A DNA stretch of 64,000 nt from Paratractidigestivibacter sp963605405 (GCA_963605405.1 CAVCUP010000002.1:62001-126000), one strand, 5' to 3'. Positions 15,563 to 24,030 are shown, counted from the first letter of the stretch. Numbers and translations: made by a program. The notes: generated from the letters alone by a model not told the origin.

Positions 15563-17041
15563 GTGGACGAGCCCCGCCATCGCGTGATCGTTACCACGGA
15601 CATGGAGATCGACGACATGAACTCCATGGTCCATCTCGCGCTTTATCTCAACCTGCTCGACGTTGAGGCCATCGTGTACACGGCGTCCCAGTACCACTTC
15701 CTGGGTGACGGCATGCATACGCTGGGCGAGGTCAACCAGCATTGGCGCACGAAAGGGCGGCGCTCGACCGACTGGGAGGTCGTCCCGCATGAGCCCGACC
15801 CGGAGGCGGGGAGCCTCGCGAGTTACCGTCCCTTCCCGCCGCGGTGGCTCGAGGACCTTTGGGCGGGCGACTACGCCGAGGCTTGGCCGAACCTGTGCGC
15901 GAACGCCGCTGCTGCCGGCGAGCCGCCGTTTCCTTCGCCGGAGGAGCTTCTTGCCAAGACATGCGTGGGCAACGTCGCCTTTGAGGGCGACGTGCGCGAG
16001 GCCACGCCCGGTTCCGACGCTATTGTTCGCGCAATCATGGACGACGACCCGCGGCCGTTGTGGCTCCTCTCGTGGGGAGGAATGAACACCATAGTTAGAG
16101 CCTTGATGACCATTGCTGAGCGTTGGCAAGAAACTCCCGAGTGGCCGGCCGTGCGCGAGCGCATCTACAGTAAGGTTCGCGTCGCGGGCGTCATGGATGG
16201 TGTGGGGCAGGACAATTCCTGGGCCGACCACGGAAGGGCGCTCCTTCCGGGGCTGCAGCTCTGGCGCGTGCCGTTCGTTTACGGCGGCTACGTCGACGCA
16301 AAGATGGGGCAGCCCGACACGCTCCCGCTTTTCCGTGCGCCTTGGCCCGAGCGGAACATAACGCGTGACAACGGGCCGCTCATGGCGCGTTACGCGCTCT
16401 TCGGCGACGGCAAAATCTATGACGGTGAGGCCGAGCGATTCCAGTTCGGCAAGCACGCGCGGCTCGATTGGGGCCTGCCCGGTGTGCCCGCGCTGCAGTT
16501 CGATCGAGGTGACTTCTTGGCAGAGGGGGACTCGATCACGTATATTCCGCTGCTGCCCTTCGGCCTGCGCGGCGTCGACGAGCCGGGGTTCGACACGTTG
16601 CTCGGGCCGATGTTCCGCGATGGCGAGAAGCCCGCGGTCGAGGTCGCGCCCTTCTCGGCGCCGACGGAGAACCTCAACCCGTTCCTTCGCGCGTACCAGG
16701 AGGATTTCGCCGCGCGTGCCCAGTGGTGCGCGGGCCAGCCGGAGGCGTGCAACCATGCGCCGATCGTGATTGAGGTTACCGGGGACTGCGCGGCGGCTCC
16801 GGGCGAGGGCGTTGCGGTCCATGCCGCCGCGAGCGACCCCGACGGCGACGTCTTGGCTTGCACGTGGCGCAGGTACGGCGAACGCGGCGAGGTACTTTGG
16901 GAGGCGGCGGGCACTGACGCGGTCTTTACTGTGCCCGAGAGTGCCGCGCCGGGCGAGCGTTTCGTGCTTACCTTCTCGGCACGCGACGTCGCCGAGCGCC
17001 CGATGACGCGATACGCGCAGGTCGCGGTGACGGTTTTCTAG
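15563..17041 (+). CDS. DUF1593 nucleoside-hydrolase-like protein
   Basis: 492 residues. The N-terminal domain begins RVIVTTDMEIDDMNSMVHLALY, the Asp-rich calcium-site style of DUF1593/nucleoside hydrolase-like proteins, and a C-terminal beta-sandwich (about residues 400-492, ASDPDGDVLACTWRRYGE) follows, as in that family. Homologues occur in glycan-utilisation loci and are annotated as sugar-binding or hydrolase proteins without known activity. No signal peptide is visible. The GTG start has a very strong SD (aaaggaggattt). It is last in the DUF4038-esterase set. Confidence 0.83.
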   Translation: MDEPRHRVIVTTDMEIDDMNSMVHLALYLNLLDVEAIVYTASQYHFLGDGMHTLGEVNQHWRTKGRRSTDWEVVPHEPDPEAGSLASYRPFPPRWLEDLWAGDYAEAWPNLCANAAAAGEPPFPSPEELLAKTCVGNVAFEGDVREATPGSDAIVRAIMDDDPRPLWLLSWGGMNTIVRALMTIAERWQETPEWPAVRERIYSKVRVAGVMDGVGQDNSWADHGRALLPGLQLWRVPFVYGGYVDAKMGQPDTLPLFRAPWPERNITRDNGPLMARYALFGDGKIYDGEAERFQFGKHARLDWGLPGVPALQFDRGDFLAEGDSITYIPLLPFGLRGVDEPGFDTLLGPMFRDGEKPAVEVAPFSAPTENLNPFLRAYQEDFAARAQWCAGQPEACNHAPIVIEVTGDCAAAPGEGVAVHAAASDPDGDVLACTWRRYGERGEVLWEAAGTDAVFTVPESAAPGERFVLTFSARDVAERPMTRYAQVAVTVF

Positions 17042-17096
17042 ATCGCGGCTTTCTCGTTGCGACTAACAGGGCGATGATAGCCGCGAGATTCCAGAT

Positions 17097-17369
17097 GTTG
17101 CGGAAATCGGGGTGACGGCAATTCCGAGCGCCCGAATGTTGCGAAAAAGCGGGTGATGGCAGCGATGGGCCCGGTAGAGGGGGCAAATGTTGCGAATAAC
17201 GGGGTGATGGCAGGAATTTCTTGCCATCACCCCGATTTACGCAACAGGCCCGGTCGTCCGACTGCCATCACCCTGATTTACGCAACGCGGTCGCCCGCGC
17301 CGCTGCCACCACTCCGATTTGCGCAACGGGCCCGCCGGCTCCGGCTGCCACCACTCCGATCTACGCGGC
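17097..17369. repeat. Interspersed palindromic array, family A, copy 2
   Basis: Three direct copies of the 24-bp motif start at 17097, 17138 and 17189; inverted copies start at 17222, 17263, 17304 and 17346, the last two degenerate. Starts are spaced 41, 51, 33, 41, 41 and 42 bp. The first 190 bp are a direct repeat of copy 3 (18996-19185) on the other side of the HipA-like gene. The rest of the 504-bp gap holds an 8-bp stem at 17043-17086 and the hipA promoter region. Confidence 0.9.
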
Positions 17370-17470
17370 TTCAGCCTCGCGCCCCTAAGGCGACGGGGCG
17401 GTTTATCGGCGCCGTTTCGCAGCTAAAAGGGGCGGTCTCTATGGCCTCGTAATTTATTGCCTCTCGCATT

Positions 17471-17512
17471 GGAATAGTTGTATACACATCCTGCTCCCCC
17501 ATATACTATTCC
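17471..17512 (+). promoter_or_regulatory. Promoter and inverted-repeat operator of the HipA-like gene
   Basis: GGAATAGT (17471-17478) and ACTATTCC (17505-17512) are perfect 8-bp inverted arms. They overlap a promoter-like pair, TTGTAT (17478-17483) and TATACT (17502-17507), 18 bp apart. The layout suggests autoregulation by the HTH domain of the encoded protein. Confidence 0.55.
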
Positions 17513-17545
17513 GAAGAAGGAACCCTTTCTAGGAAGCGAGTTGAA

Positions 17546-18883
17546 ATGATTTCGGCGGGCGAGGCGGCAAGGCGGCTCGGCGTGAGTACGCGCCGTGTGA
17601 CCGAGTTGGCGAGGACAGGGGCGCTAGATGCCCAAAAGGTCTCCGGCGTCTGGCTCGTGAGTGAGGACTCGGTTTCGCGGAGGATCTCCACCGTGAGCAA
17701 AAAAGGCGGGCGTCCCGTCAGCGGCGAGGCTCGGGGCGAGGCCAGGCTTACGCTCATGAACCGGACGCGTGAGGTTGCCGAGGTCGTCTACGATACCCGG
17801 GAAAAGCGATTTTCTAAGGTCAAGGAACTGCTCGATTTGAAACGCGGCCCGATAGGAGTTGCCGCGGATAAGGCCTTGCCGCTCCCTGCCCTCAACGAAT
17901 GGTGGCGCGGCCGCGGTATTCCGGACACGCGTGCCAATATCGATCGGCTTCTTCGCGAGGCCGGCTGCGCCGTTCCGGAGGAGTTACTCGAGCGCAACCT
18001 CGGCCTGTCTCTTTCGGATCAATACTGGGTCAGGCCGCATGGAAGCGGACTTTTGTGGGAAGACATCAATTTCTTCAATAACGGCTTCGAGCCGGTTGCG
18101 GCGTTGCTGCAGTCAGCGGCCCTCACTAAGGGTGGTGGAGCCCCACACCCCGACAATACATCGGACGGGAACCTCGCAAAGACGTGGGAGATGCGCGGCG
18201 GTCGTCGCGTCCTTGTAAAGGGCGGGGGGAGCTTGTGCCAAGAACCGCTCAACGAGGTTGTGGCAACTGCGCTGCATGGGCGCCTTCTCGATGAAGGAGA
18301 GTTCGTACGCTACGAGGCTGAGGAGACGGCTGACGGTTTTGCGAGCGTTTGCGAGAATTTCCTCGCGGATGACGAGGAATACGTGCCGGCGGTTTATGTC
18401 GAGCGCTTGCTCGACGAGGCGCTCTTTAGCGATGGTTACCGTCAGTACGTGGCATGCGCGGAGAGTCTAGGCGCGGAGCGCGTTCAGGACTCGCTCGCGC
18501 GGATGATTGTCTGCGACGATCTCATCGCCAACTCGGACAGGCATCACCGTAACTTCGGCCTTATTCGAAATGTCGAGACGCTCGAGTGCCGCTGCGCCCC
18601 GATTTTCGATTCCGGGTCGAGTCTTTGGTGCGATGTGCCCCTGGCAAGGCTCAGGGACGGTGAGCATAGCTTCGAGTCAAAGCAGTTCTACACGAGCCCC
18701 GCGCGCCAGCTCCTGCTCGTGGAAGACGTGAGCTGGGTGAACATCGATGCCCTCAAGGGTTTTGTGGAAGAGGCGGCAGGCATTTTGTCGAGAAACGCCG
18801 ATCTGGGCAATCGCCTACCTTACATTCGGGCTGCGCTCGAATGGCGCGTTGCGCGCATCGTAGACGTCGTCGAGTGGAGCTAG
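17546..18883 (+). CDS. HipA-like Ser/Thr kinase with N-terminal helix-turn-helix
   Basis: 445 residues. Residues 1-50 (ISAGEAARRLGVSTRRVTELARTGALDAQKV) form a MerR/excisionase-type HTH. The C-terminal two thirds resemble HipA kinases: VLVKGGGSLCQEPLNEVVAT with K225, catalytic loop NSDRHHRNFG (D331, N336), and metal-binding IFDSGSSLW (D355). HipA toxins normally pair with a separate HipB DNA-binding antitoxin; none is visible here and the HTH is fused instead. Codon use and base composition look less GC-biased than neighbours. It is bounded by direct repeats at 17097 and 18996 and has its own promoter and terminator, suggesting a transferable unit. A toxin role is inferred. Confidence 0.82.
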   Translation: MISAGEAARRLGVSTRRVTELARTGALDAQKVSGVWLVSEDSVSRRISTVSKKGGRPVSGEARGEARLTLMNRTREVAEVVYDTREKRFSKVKELLDLKRGPIGVAADKALPLPALNEWWRGRGIPDTRANIDRLLREAGCAVPEELLERNLGLSLSDQYWVRPHGSGLLWEDINFFNNGFEPVAALLQSAALTKGGGAPHPDNTSDGNLAKTWEMRGGRRVLVKGGGSLCQEPLNEVVATALHGRLLDEGEFVRYEAEETADGFASVCENFLADDEEYVPAVYVERLLDEALFSDGYRQYVACAESLGAERVQDSLARMIVCDDLIANSDRHHRNFGLIRNVETLECRCAPIFDSGSSLWCDVPLARLRDGEHSFESKQFYTSPARQLLLVEDVSWVNIDALKGFVEEAAGILSRNADLGNRLPYIRAALEWRVARIVDVVEWS

Positions 18884-18903
18884 GCTGCGCGGATCCTCAG
18901 GCT

Positions 18904-18946
18904 CCTTCTTGCCGCAAAGTTAGTGCGGGCAAGAAGGGCGGTCTTT
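18904..18946 (+). terminator. Intrinsic terminator after the HipA-like gene
   Basis: CCTTCTTGCC (18904-18913) pairs with GGCAAGAAGG (18928-18937), extended by three pairs around one bulge; TCTTTT follows. Confidence 0.7.
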
Positions 18947-18995
18947 TGTCCACCGTCGTGAATAACGGCGTGGTGGCGGCTGCGTGTCTTCCGAT

Positions 18996-19185
18996 GTTGC
19001 GCAAATCGGGGTGATGGCAATTTCGCGCGCCCGAATGTTGCGAAAAAGCGGGTGATGGCAGCGATAGGCCCGGCAAGGGGGCCAAATGTTGCGAATAACG
19101 GGGTGATGGCAGGGATTTCTTGCCATCACCCCGATTTACGCAACAGGCCCGGTCGCCGCGCTGCCATCACCCCGTTTTACGCAAC
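18996..19185. repeat. Interspersed palindromic array, family A, copy 3
   Basis: Direct copies of the 24-bp motif start at 18996, 19037 and 19088 and inverted copies at 19121 and 19162. The spacings 41, 51, 33 and 41 are identical to copy 2, with no indels over 190 bp and about 16 mismatches by hand alignment. It is a direct repeat of 17097-17286. Confidence 0.9.
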
Positions 19186-19242
19186 GTCAGCCTCGCCCTT
19201 CTGCGCCGACGACGAGAGCTGCTCAGCCGCAAGCCCGCGCGA

Positions 19243-19851
19243 TCAGCGATAGCCCTCCCACAGCGGGAGCGGAAAGAGGACATCTTCCCACTTGGCCCAC
19301 TCGGCCGCGTAGTCGATCTCGTCGGGGCGCGCGAGCCAGCGGCCCTCGAGGCCGTACATCGCGGCGAGCGCGCACGAGGCCGTGAGCTGCGCGTCCACGC
19401 CTTCCGGCGCCGACCAGTCAATCTTTGGGCACGAGATCCTGCGCGAGCGGTCGGCAAAGAAGTCGTGGGTCGGGCTGTTCGGCGACATCGCCTCGGTGTT
19501 GAGCACTTGGAACAGCATGACCAGCTCGGGCCGCCCGGCGTTCTGGTCGACCTGAAGACGCAGATATTCCGGCAGCTTCGGCTTCTGGCCTGCATAGATT
19601 TGCCCCGGCTCAAAGAGCTCCATGTAGTCCTCGACGCCCTCGTGGGTGTCGTAGTAGTACTCGATGACCTTCTGGAGCAGGCCTTTCTTACTGCCGACGT
19701 AGTGAATAACGCCCGGCTGCGTGATGCCCACGCGGTTCGCGACCGCTTGGAGAGAAAGGCCGCTGTAGCCCTCCTCGTTGATGATATCGACCGCCGCGTC
19801 GACTATCTGCTGCAGCCGCTCCTGCGCGGCGGTGCTCTTTTGCTTGGCCAT
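19243..19851 (-). CDS. TetR family transcriptional regulator
   Basis: 202 residues. MAKQKSTAAQERLQQIVDAAVDIINEEGYSGLSLQAVANRVGITQPGVIHYVGSKKGLLQKVIEYY is a TetR DNA-binding domain; the C-terminal ligand domain is not assignable to a known effector. The frame extends upstream to a TTG at 19947, but the ATG at 19851 matches the family start. It is divergent from the MFS-hydrolase-ROK operon at 20091, and the 239-bp gap contains three related palindromes, so it most likely represses that operon and itself until a substrate is present. Confidence 0.92.
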   Translation of the reverse strand: MAKQKSTAAQERLQQIVDAAVDIINEEGYSGLSLQAVANRVGITQPGVIHYVGSKKGLLQKVIEYYYDTHEGVEDYMELFEPGQIYAGQKPKLPEYLRLQVDQNAGRPELVMLFQVLNTEAMSPNSPTHDFFADRSRRISCPKIDWSAPEGVDAQLTASCALAAMYGLEGRWLARPDEIDYAAEWAKWEDVLFPLPLWEGYR

Positions 19852-19946
19852 CCGGCCCCCCCAATTTCTCGCTTCTCCACATGGGATGCTATCCCAAATT
19901 GCCGTGCGGTTATCCAGGTAAACCTTGAGCGAAGGTAAGAAATACA

Positions 19947-20064
19947 ACTACTTAGTAACCACTAAGCGACGAAATGGAGCCGCTTACCGTACATAGTACT
20001 TACTAAGCGCTAAGTTGCTTCGAACATCTCGTATATTTGAGCTACAGAGTACTTACTAAGTACT
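19947..20064. promoter_or_regulatory. Three related TetR-type operators
   Basis: AGTACTTACTAAGTACT (20048-20064) has perfect 8-bp arms around one centre base. AGTACTTACTAAGCGCT (19995-20011) differs at two positions. ACTACTTAGTAACCACT (19947-19963) matches the inverse at 14 of 17. They lie between the TetR gene and the MFS operon; the last ends 26 bp before the MFS start codon. Confidence 0.65.
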
Positions 20065-20090
20065 AACCAACCCGAAAGGAGAGCAGGTAC

Positions 20091-21383
20091 ATGCCCGAAC
20101 AAGACGCCGCCGTCGATCCCAATACGATCGCGCCCGACACGGGAAAGCCCATGTCAAAGGCCGACACGATGCGCTTTATGGTCGGCTTCGTAATCTTCGG
20201 CATCATGTGGATGATGTCGGGAACCATTGGTTCCAACGTTCTGTTCCCGGAGCGCTTCAACAGCCTGAACATCGGGATGACCGGCGAGCAGATCCTTGCC
20301 TCTATGAACACGGTCGGCATGGTCTTCGCCCTCGTGTCCAACCTCGTCTTTGGTGCCCTTTCCGACCACTGTCACTCCCGCTTCGGCAAGCGCTCCCCGT
20401 TCGTGCTCGTCGGCGGTTTCATCTGCGGCATCGCCTTCTGGCTCACCGCGAATGCCGCCACCCTCGCGGCCATCGTCGGCTTCTGGTGCCTGCTCCAGGT
20501 CGGCCTGAACTGCATGCTCGCCCCGGCCGTCGCGATCCTCTCCGACCGTATCCCGCTGAACAGGCGCGGCACCCTCTCGGCCTTCTACGGCGGCGGCTCC
20601 ACCGTCGGCCAGTCCGTCGGCACCATCATCGGCACCCAGTTCCTCACGAACCCCGTCCCCGGCTTCGTCATCGGCACCGTGGCGTGGCTCTGCACCGGTG
20701 TCCTCGCCCTCATCATCTGGCCTAAGGAACGCTCCGCCGCTCCCGCAGAGGGCGAGTGTGTCGAGAAGCTCGAGCTTTCCTCGCTGCTGCGCATGTTCGT
20801 CCCGCCGACCAAGAACTGCCGTGACTTCTACCTGGCCCTCTTTGGCCGCCTGCTCCTCATCTTCGGCTATTTTTGCGTCAACGGCTACCAGCTTTACATC
20901 CTCGAGAAGTACATCGGGCTCGACACCGTCGAGGCCGGCTCAGTCCTCGCTTCCATGTCCGTCCTGATCATGGTCGTCTCCTTCGTCGCGTCCCTCACCT
21001 CCGGCGCCATCTCCGACAAGATCGGCGCCCGTAAGCCGATCATCCTCGTCGCCACCGTCCTCATGTGCGTAGGCGTCGCTCTCCCGTGGCTGCTCAAGTC
21101 CGTCCTCGGCATGTACGGCTTCGCTCTCTGCGCGGGCCTCGGCTACGGCATCTACTCCTCCGTCGACCAGGCGCTGAACGTCGACGTCCTGCCGAGCAAG
21201 GACGAGGCCGGCAAGGACCTCGGCATCCTCAACATGGCCAACACCATCGGCCAGATCCTCGGCCCCATCGTGACCTCCAGCATCGTCGTGGCCACCGGCT
21301 CTTACTTCCTCACCTTCCCGGTCTCCATCGTCCTCATGGCCCTCGGCTTCGTCTTCGTCATGATGATCAAGAGCGCGAAGTAG
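20091..21383 (+). CDS. MFS sugar/glycoside transporter
   Basis: 430 residues with about 12 hydrophobic helices. The loop SDHCHSRFGKRSPFVLVGG between helices 2 and 3 is the form seen in glycoside-pentoside and sucrose-type MFS permeases, and SGAISDKIGARKPI is the second-half equivalent. A polar N-terminal tail of about 25 residues precedes helix 1. SD aaaggagag precedes the ATG. It is the complete paralogue of the truncated gene at 2-583, and probably brings in the substrate of the DUF5060 hydrolase downstream under TetR control. Confidence 0.93.
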   Translation: MPEQDAAVDPNTIAPDTGKPMSKADTMRFMVGFVIFGIMWMMSGTIGSNVLFPERFNSLNIGMTGEQILASMNTVGMVFALVSNLVFGALSDHCHSRFGKRSPFVLVGGFICGIAFWLTANAATLAAIVGFWCLLQVGLNCMLAPAVAILSDRIPLNRRGTLSAFYGGGSTVGQSVGTIIGTQFLTNPVPGFVIGTVAWLCTGVLALIIWPKERSAAPAEGECVEKLELSSLLRMFVPPTKNCRDFYLALFGRLLLIFGYFCVNGYQLYILEKYIGLDTVEAGSVLASMSVLIMVVSFVASLTSGAISDKIGARKPIILVATVLMCVGVALPWLLKSVLGMYGFALCAGLGYGIYSSVDQALNVDVLPSKDEAGKDLGILNMANTIGQILGPIVTSSIVVATGSYFLTFPVSIVLMALGFVFVMMIKSAK

Positions 21384-21513
21384 CTCCCGCCCTCGCCGCT
21401 CTCGCCGGCCAACCGGCGGCGCAAGGCGGGGCTTCTCTTTCCCAGCCCGTCGACGGGACCCCCCTCCCGCCGACGGGCACCTAGAATGTTCAGAACCTAA
21501 GGAGGTTCCTACC

Positions 21514-23043
21514 ATGCAGACCGTCGAGCAGTACAAGGTCTTCGCCCTCGCCCTCACGGGCACGTCCGACGGCAACCCCTACGCCGAGGTCGAGCTCTCC
21601 GCCACGTTCACCCTGGCCGACGGCTCCGACTCCGTGGTCGCGGGCGGCTTCTACAAGGGCGACGGCAACTACGCCGTCAACTTCATGCCGCGCCTCGCTG
21701 GCACGTGGAGCTACGTGACCGCCTCCAACGACCCGCAGCTCGCGGGCATTACCGGCAGCTTCGAGGCCACGCCGGCGACCGAGGGCAACCATGGCCGCGT
21801 GCTTCTTGCCAAGGACGTGTTGCCCCACCAGGCGCCGTTCTCGACCGACGAGGACTTCAACTTCGCCTACGAGGACGGGACGCGCTTCTATCCCTTTGGC
21901 ACCACCTGCTACGCCTGGGTCAACCAGGAGCCGGAGTGCCAGGAAGAGACCCTCGCCACCCTCGCCGAGGCCCCCTTCAACAAGATCCGCATGTGCGTCT
22001 TCCCCAAGTTCTACGACTTCAACGTGGACGACCCCGCGCTCTACCCGTACGAGGGCGAGAAGGGCAGCTTCGACCACGCCCGCTTCAACGAGGCGTTCTG
22101 GGACAACTTCGAGCGCCGCGTGGCCCAGCTCGACGAGCTCGGTGTCCAGTGCGACCTCATCGTGCTGCACCCCTACGACAAGCCCGAGGAATGGGGCTTT
22201 AGCCGCATGACCAAGGAAGAGGACCTCTTCTACCTGCGTTATGTGGCCCGCCGCCTCTCTGCCTACAAGAACATCTGGTGGAGCCTCGCCAACGAGTGGG
22301 ACCTGCTGCCTTGGAAGCCCGCCGAGGACTGGGACCAGTACGCGCGCGCGATCATGGCCAACGACCCCTACGGCCACCTGCGCTCGATCCACAACTGCCG
22401 CGAGGTCTTCGATCAGAACCACTCCTGGATCACGCACGTGAGCTGGCAGCGCTGCGACCTGCAGCGCACCGCCGAGTGCGTCGTGGACCTGCGTAAGCAG
22501 TACGGCAAGCCGGTCCTTGTCGACGAGGTCGGCTATGAGGGCAACATCAACTGGGGCTGGGGCAACCTGACTGCCCAGGAAGAGACGCGCCGCTTCTGGG
22601 AGGGCTGCCTGCGCGGCGGCTACCTGAGCCACGGCGAGACCTATGTGGACCGCGGACCAAAGATCTGGTGGGCGCATGGCGGCAAGCTTTACGGAGAGTC
22701 CCCGGCGCGCATCGGCTTCCTCCGCGAGTTCCTTGAGGGCCTGCCCGCCGATATGGACTGGATGCCGGACGAGACCCCGTTCGTGGTCGGCACGCAGACC
22801 TGGGACGTCACGGTCTACTCCAACGACCATGGCAAGGGGGAGGACGACGTCGTCGTCTACTTCGGCTTCAACCGCCCCGCGTACCGCGAGTTCGAGGCGC
22901 CCGCCGGCAAGAAGTACCAGGTCGACGTCATCGACACGTGGGGCATGACGGTAGAGGCATTGCCCGACACCTTCGAGGGCAAGTTCCGCGTCGAGCTTCC
23001 CAGCAAGCAGTACATGGCGCTTTACCTGCGCGCGGTTGAATAG
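21514..23043 (+). CDS. Glycoside hydrolase, DUF5060 + apiosidase-like barrel + DUF5605
   Basis: 509 residues in three parts: an N-terminal beta-sandwich of DUF5060 type (residues ~1-90, GGFYKGDGNYAVNFMPRLAGTWSY), a TIM barrel (~100-420) and a C-terminal DUF5605-like beta domain. SLANEWDLLP (E261) and VLVDEVGYEG (E338) sit where clan GH-A enzymes have acid/base and nucleophile. No signal peptide. SD aaggaggt before the ATG. The same superfamily as DUF4038 is represented at 12874, so two such enzymes occur within 9 kb. Substrate unknown; plant or host glycan is inferred. Confidence 0.82.
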   Translation: MQTVEQYKVFALALTGTSDGNPYAEVELSATFTLADGSDSVVAGGFYKGDGNYAVNFMPRLAGTWSYVTASNDPQLAGITGSFEATPATEGNHGRVLLAKDVLPHQAPFSTDEDFNFAYEDGTRFYPFGTTCYAWVNQEPECQEETLATLAEAPFNKIRMCVFPKFYDFNVDDPALYPYEGEKGSFDHARFNEAFWDNFERRVAQLDELGVQCDLIVLHPYDKPEEWGFSRMTKEEDLFYLRYVARRLSAYKNIWWSLANEWDLLPWKPAEDWDQYARAIMANDPYGHLRSIHNCREVFDQNHSWITHVSWQRCDLQRTAECVVDLRKQYGKPVLVDEVGYEGNINWGWGNLTAQEETRRFWEGCLRGGYLSHGETYVDRGPKIWWAHGGKLYGESPARIGFLREFLEGLPADMDWMPDETPFVVGTQTWDVTVYSNDHGKGEDDVVVYFGFNRPAYREFEAPAGKKYQVDVIDTWGMTVEALPDTFEGKFRVELPSKQYMALYLRAVE

Positions 23044-23071
23044 GGCCGCCTCGGGTTCAGCTGGTTTTGCA

Positions 23072-23099
23072 GGCGGGCCCTCGCGGCCCGCCTTTCTTC
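23072..23099 (+). terminator. Hairpin with T-run between hydrolase and ROK kinase
   Basis: GGCGGGCC (23072-23079), loop ctcgc, GGCCCGCC (23085-23092), then TTTCTTCT. It lies inside the apparent operon and may partly terminate transcription before the ROK gene. Confidence 0.65.
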
Positions 23100-23115
23100 T
23101 AGGGAGAGGGTTCGC

Positions 23116-24030
23116 ATGAAGGAGTTCTTCGGCATCGATATCGGCGGCACGGCCGTCAAGTGGGCCGTGCTCACCGAGGATTACCGCGTGGTCGAGCGCG
23201 GCAGCCTGCCGACCGCGTTCGAGTCGGCCGACGAGGTCGTGGCCGTGCTCGCCGACCTTGCCCGCCCATACGTCGACCGCGTCGATGTCGTGGGCGTCTC
23301 TGCGCCGGGCGGCATCTACGAGGACGACCCCGACGGCACGATCCATCGCGGCGGCGCGCTGCTCTATATGGACGGGTGCCCCTTGGGCCGGCGCCTGCGC
23401 GAGGAGCTCGGCCTGCCCGTGGCCGTGAACAACGACGGCAAGTGCTGCGCGCTCGGCGAGTACGCGGCGGGGGCGCTTCGCGGCGTGAAGACGGGTGTCG
23501 TGCTCGCCATCGGCACCGCCATCGGCGGCGGCATCGTGCTCGACGGCCATGTCCTGCGCGGCGCCCACTGCTTCGCAGGAGAGTTCTCCTACCTGCGAAA
23601 CGACCTCACGGACGCGTCGGACTTCTCGTCTCTCGGCTCCTTTGCCCTTACGGGAGGGTGGCGCCATCTCGCCGAGCTCGTCTGCGCCGAGAAGGGAATC
23701 AAGTGCACCGACGAGGTGGACGGACGGCGCGTCTTCGAGTGGGTCGAGGCCGGCGACAAGGCGGCTCTGCGCGGGCTCGACCGCTACGCGCTGCTCTTCG
23801 ACGGGTGGCTGGCGAATCTCCAGGCCGTGATCGACCCTGAGGTGTTCGTCATCGCGGGCGGCATTTCTTGCCACCCGGAGCTCATCGCGGCGATGCGCGC
23901 GCAGATGCCGGCCGCGATCGAGGTCTTCGCGGCGTTCGGTGGAATGCCCGAGCCGCAGGTCAAGGCGGCCGAGATGGGCAACGACGCGAACCTCGCCGGC
24001 GCCGTCATGGAGGCCAGCCGACTCAGGTGA
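23116..24030 (+). CDS. ROK family sugar kinase lacking the zinc motif (paralogue of 2463)
   Basis: 304 residues, nearly collinear with the 2463-3374 product: the same FGIDIGGTAVKWA start, SAPGGIYEDDPDGTIHRGGALLYMDG, NNDGKCCALGE (Asp107) and AIGTAIGGGIVLDG. As in the paralogue the CxCGxxGC zinc finger is missing after GAHCFAGEFSYL. SD agggagag before the ATG. Last gene of the TetR-controlled MFS-hydrolase module; it likely phosphorylates the released sugar. Convergent with the antiporter gene; a GC-rich palindrome (CCCGGGC / GCCCGGG, 24139-24165) lies between them. Confidence 0.88.
   Translation: MKEFFGIDIGGTAVKWAVLTEDYRVVERGSLPTAFESADEVVAVLADLARPYVDRVDVVGVSAPGGIYEDDPDGTIHRGGALLYMDGCPLGRRLREELGLPVAVNNDGKCCALGEYAAGALRGVKTGVVLAIGTAIGGGIVLDGHVLRGAHCFAGEFSYLRNDLTDASDFSSLGSFALTGGWRHLAELVCAEKGIKCTDEVDGRRVFEWVEAGDKAALRGLDRYALLFDGWLANLQAVIDPEVFVIAGGISCHPELIAAMRAQMPAAIEVFAAFGGMPEPQVKAAEMGNDANLAGAVMEASRLR

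Noticed and set aside
17097..17369. CRISPR-like array (24-bp repeats with 17-bp spacers)
   Set aside because: Copies occur in both orientations around a centre, spacing includes 33 and 51 bp, spacers are partly conserved between loci, and no cas genes are present.
19849..19947. TTG at 19947 as the TetR start
   Set aside because: It would add 32 non-conserved residues and place the coding sequence over an operator; the ATG at 19851 gives the standard TetR N terminus.
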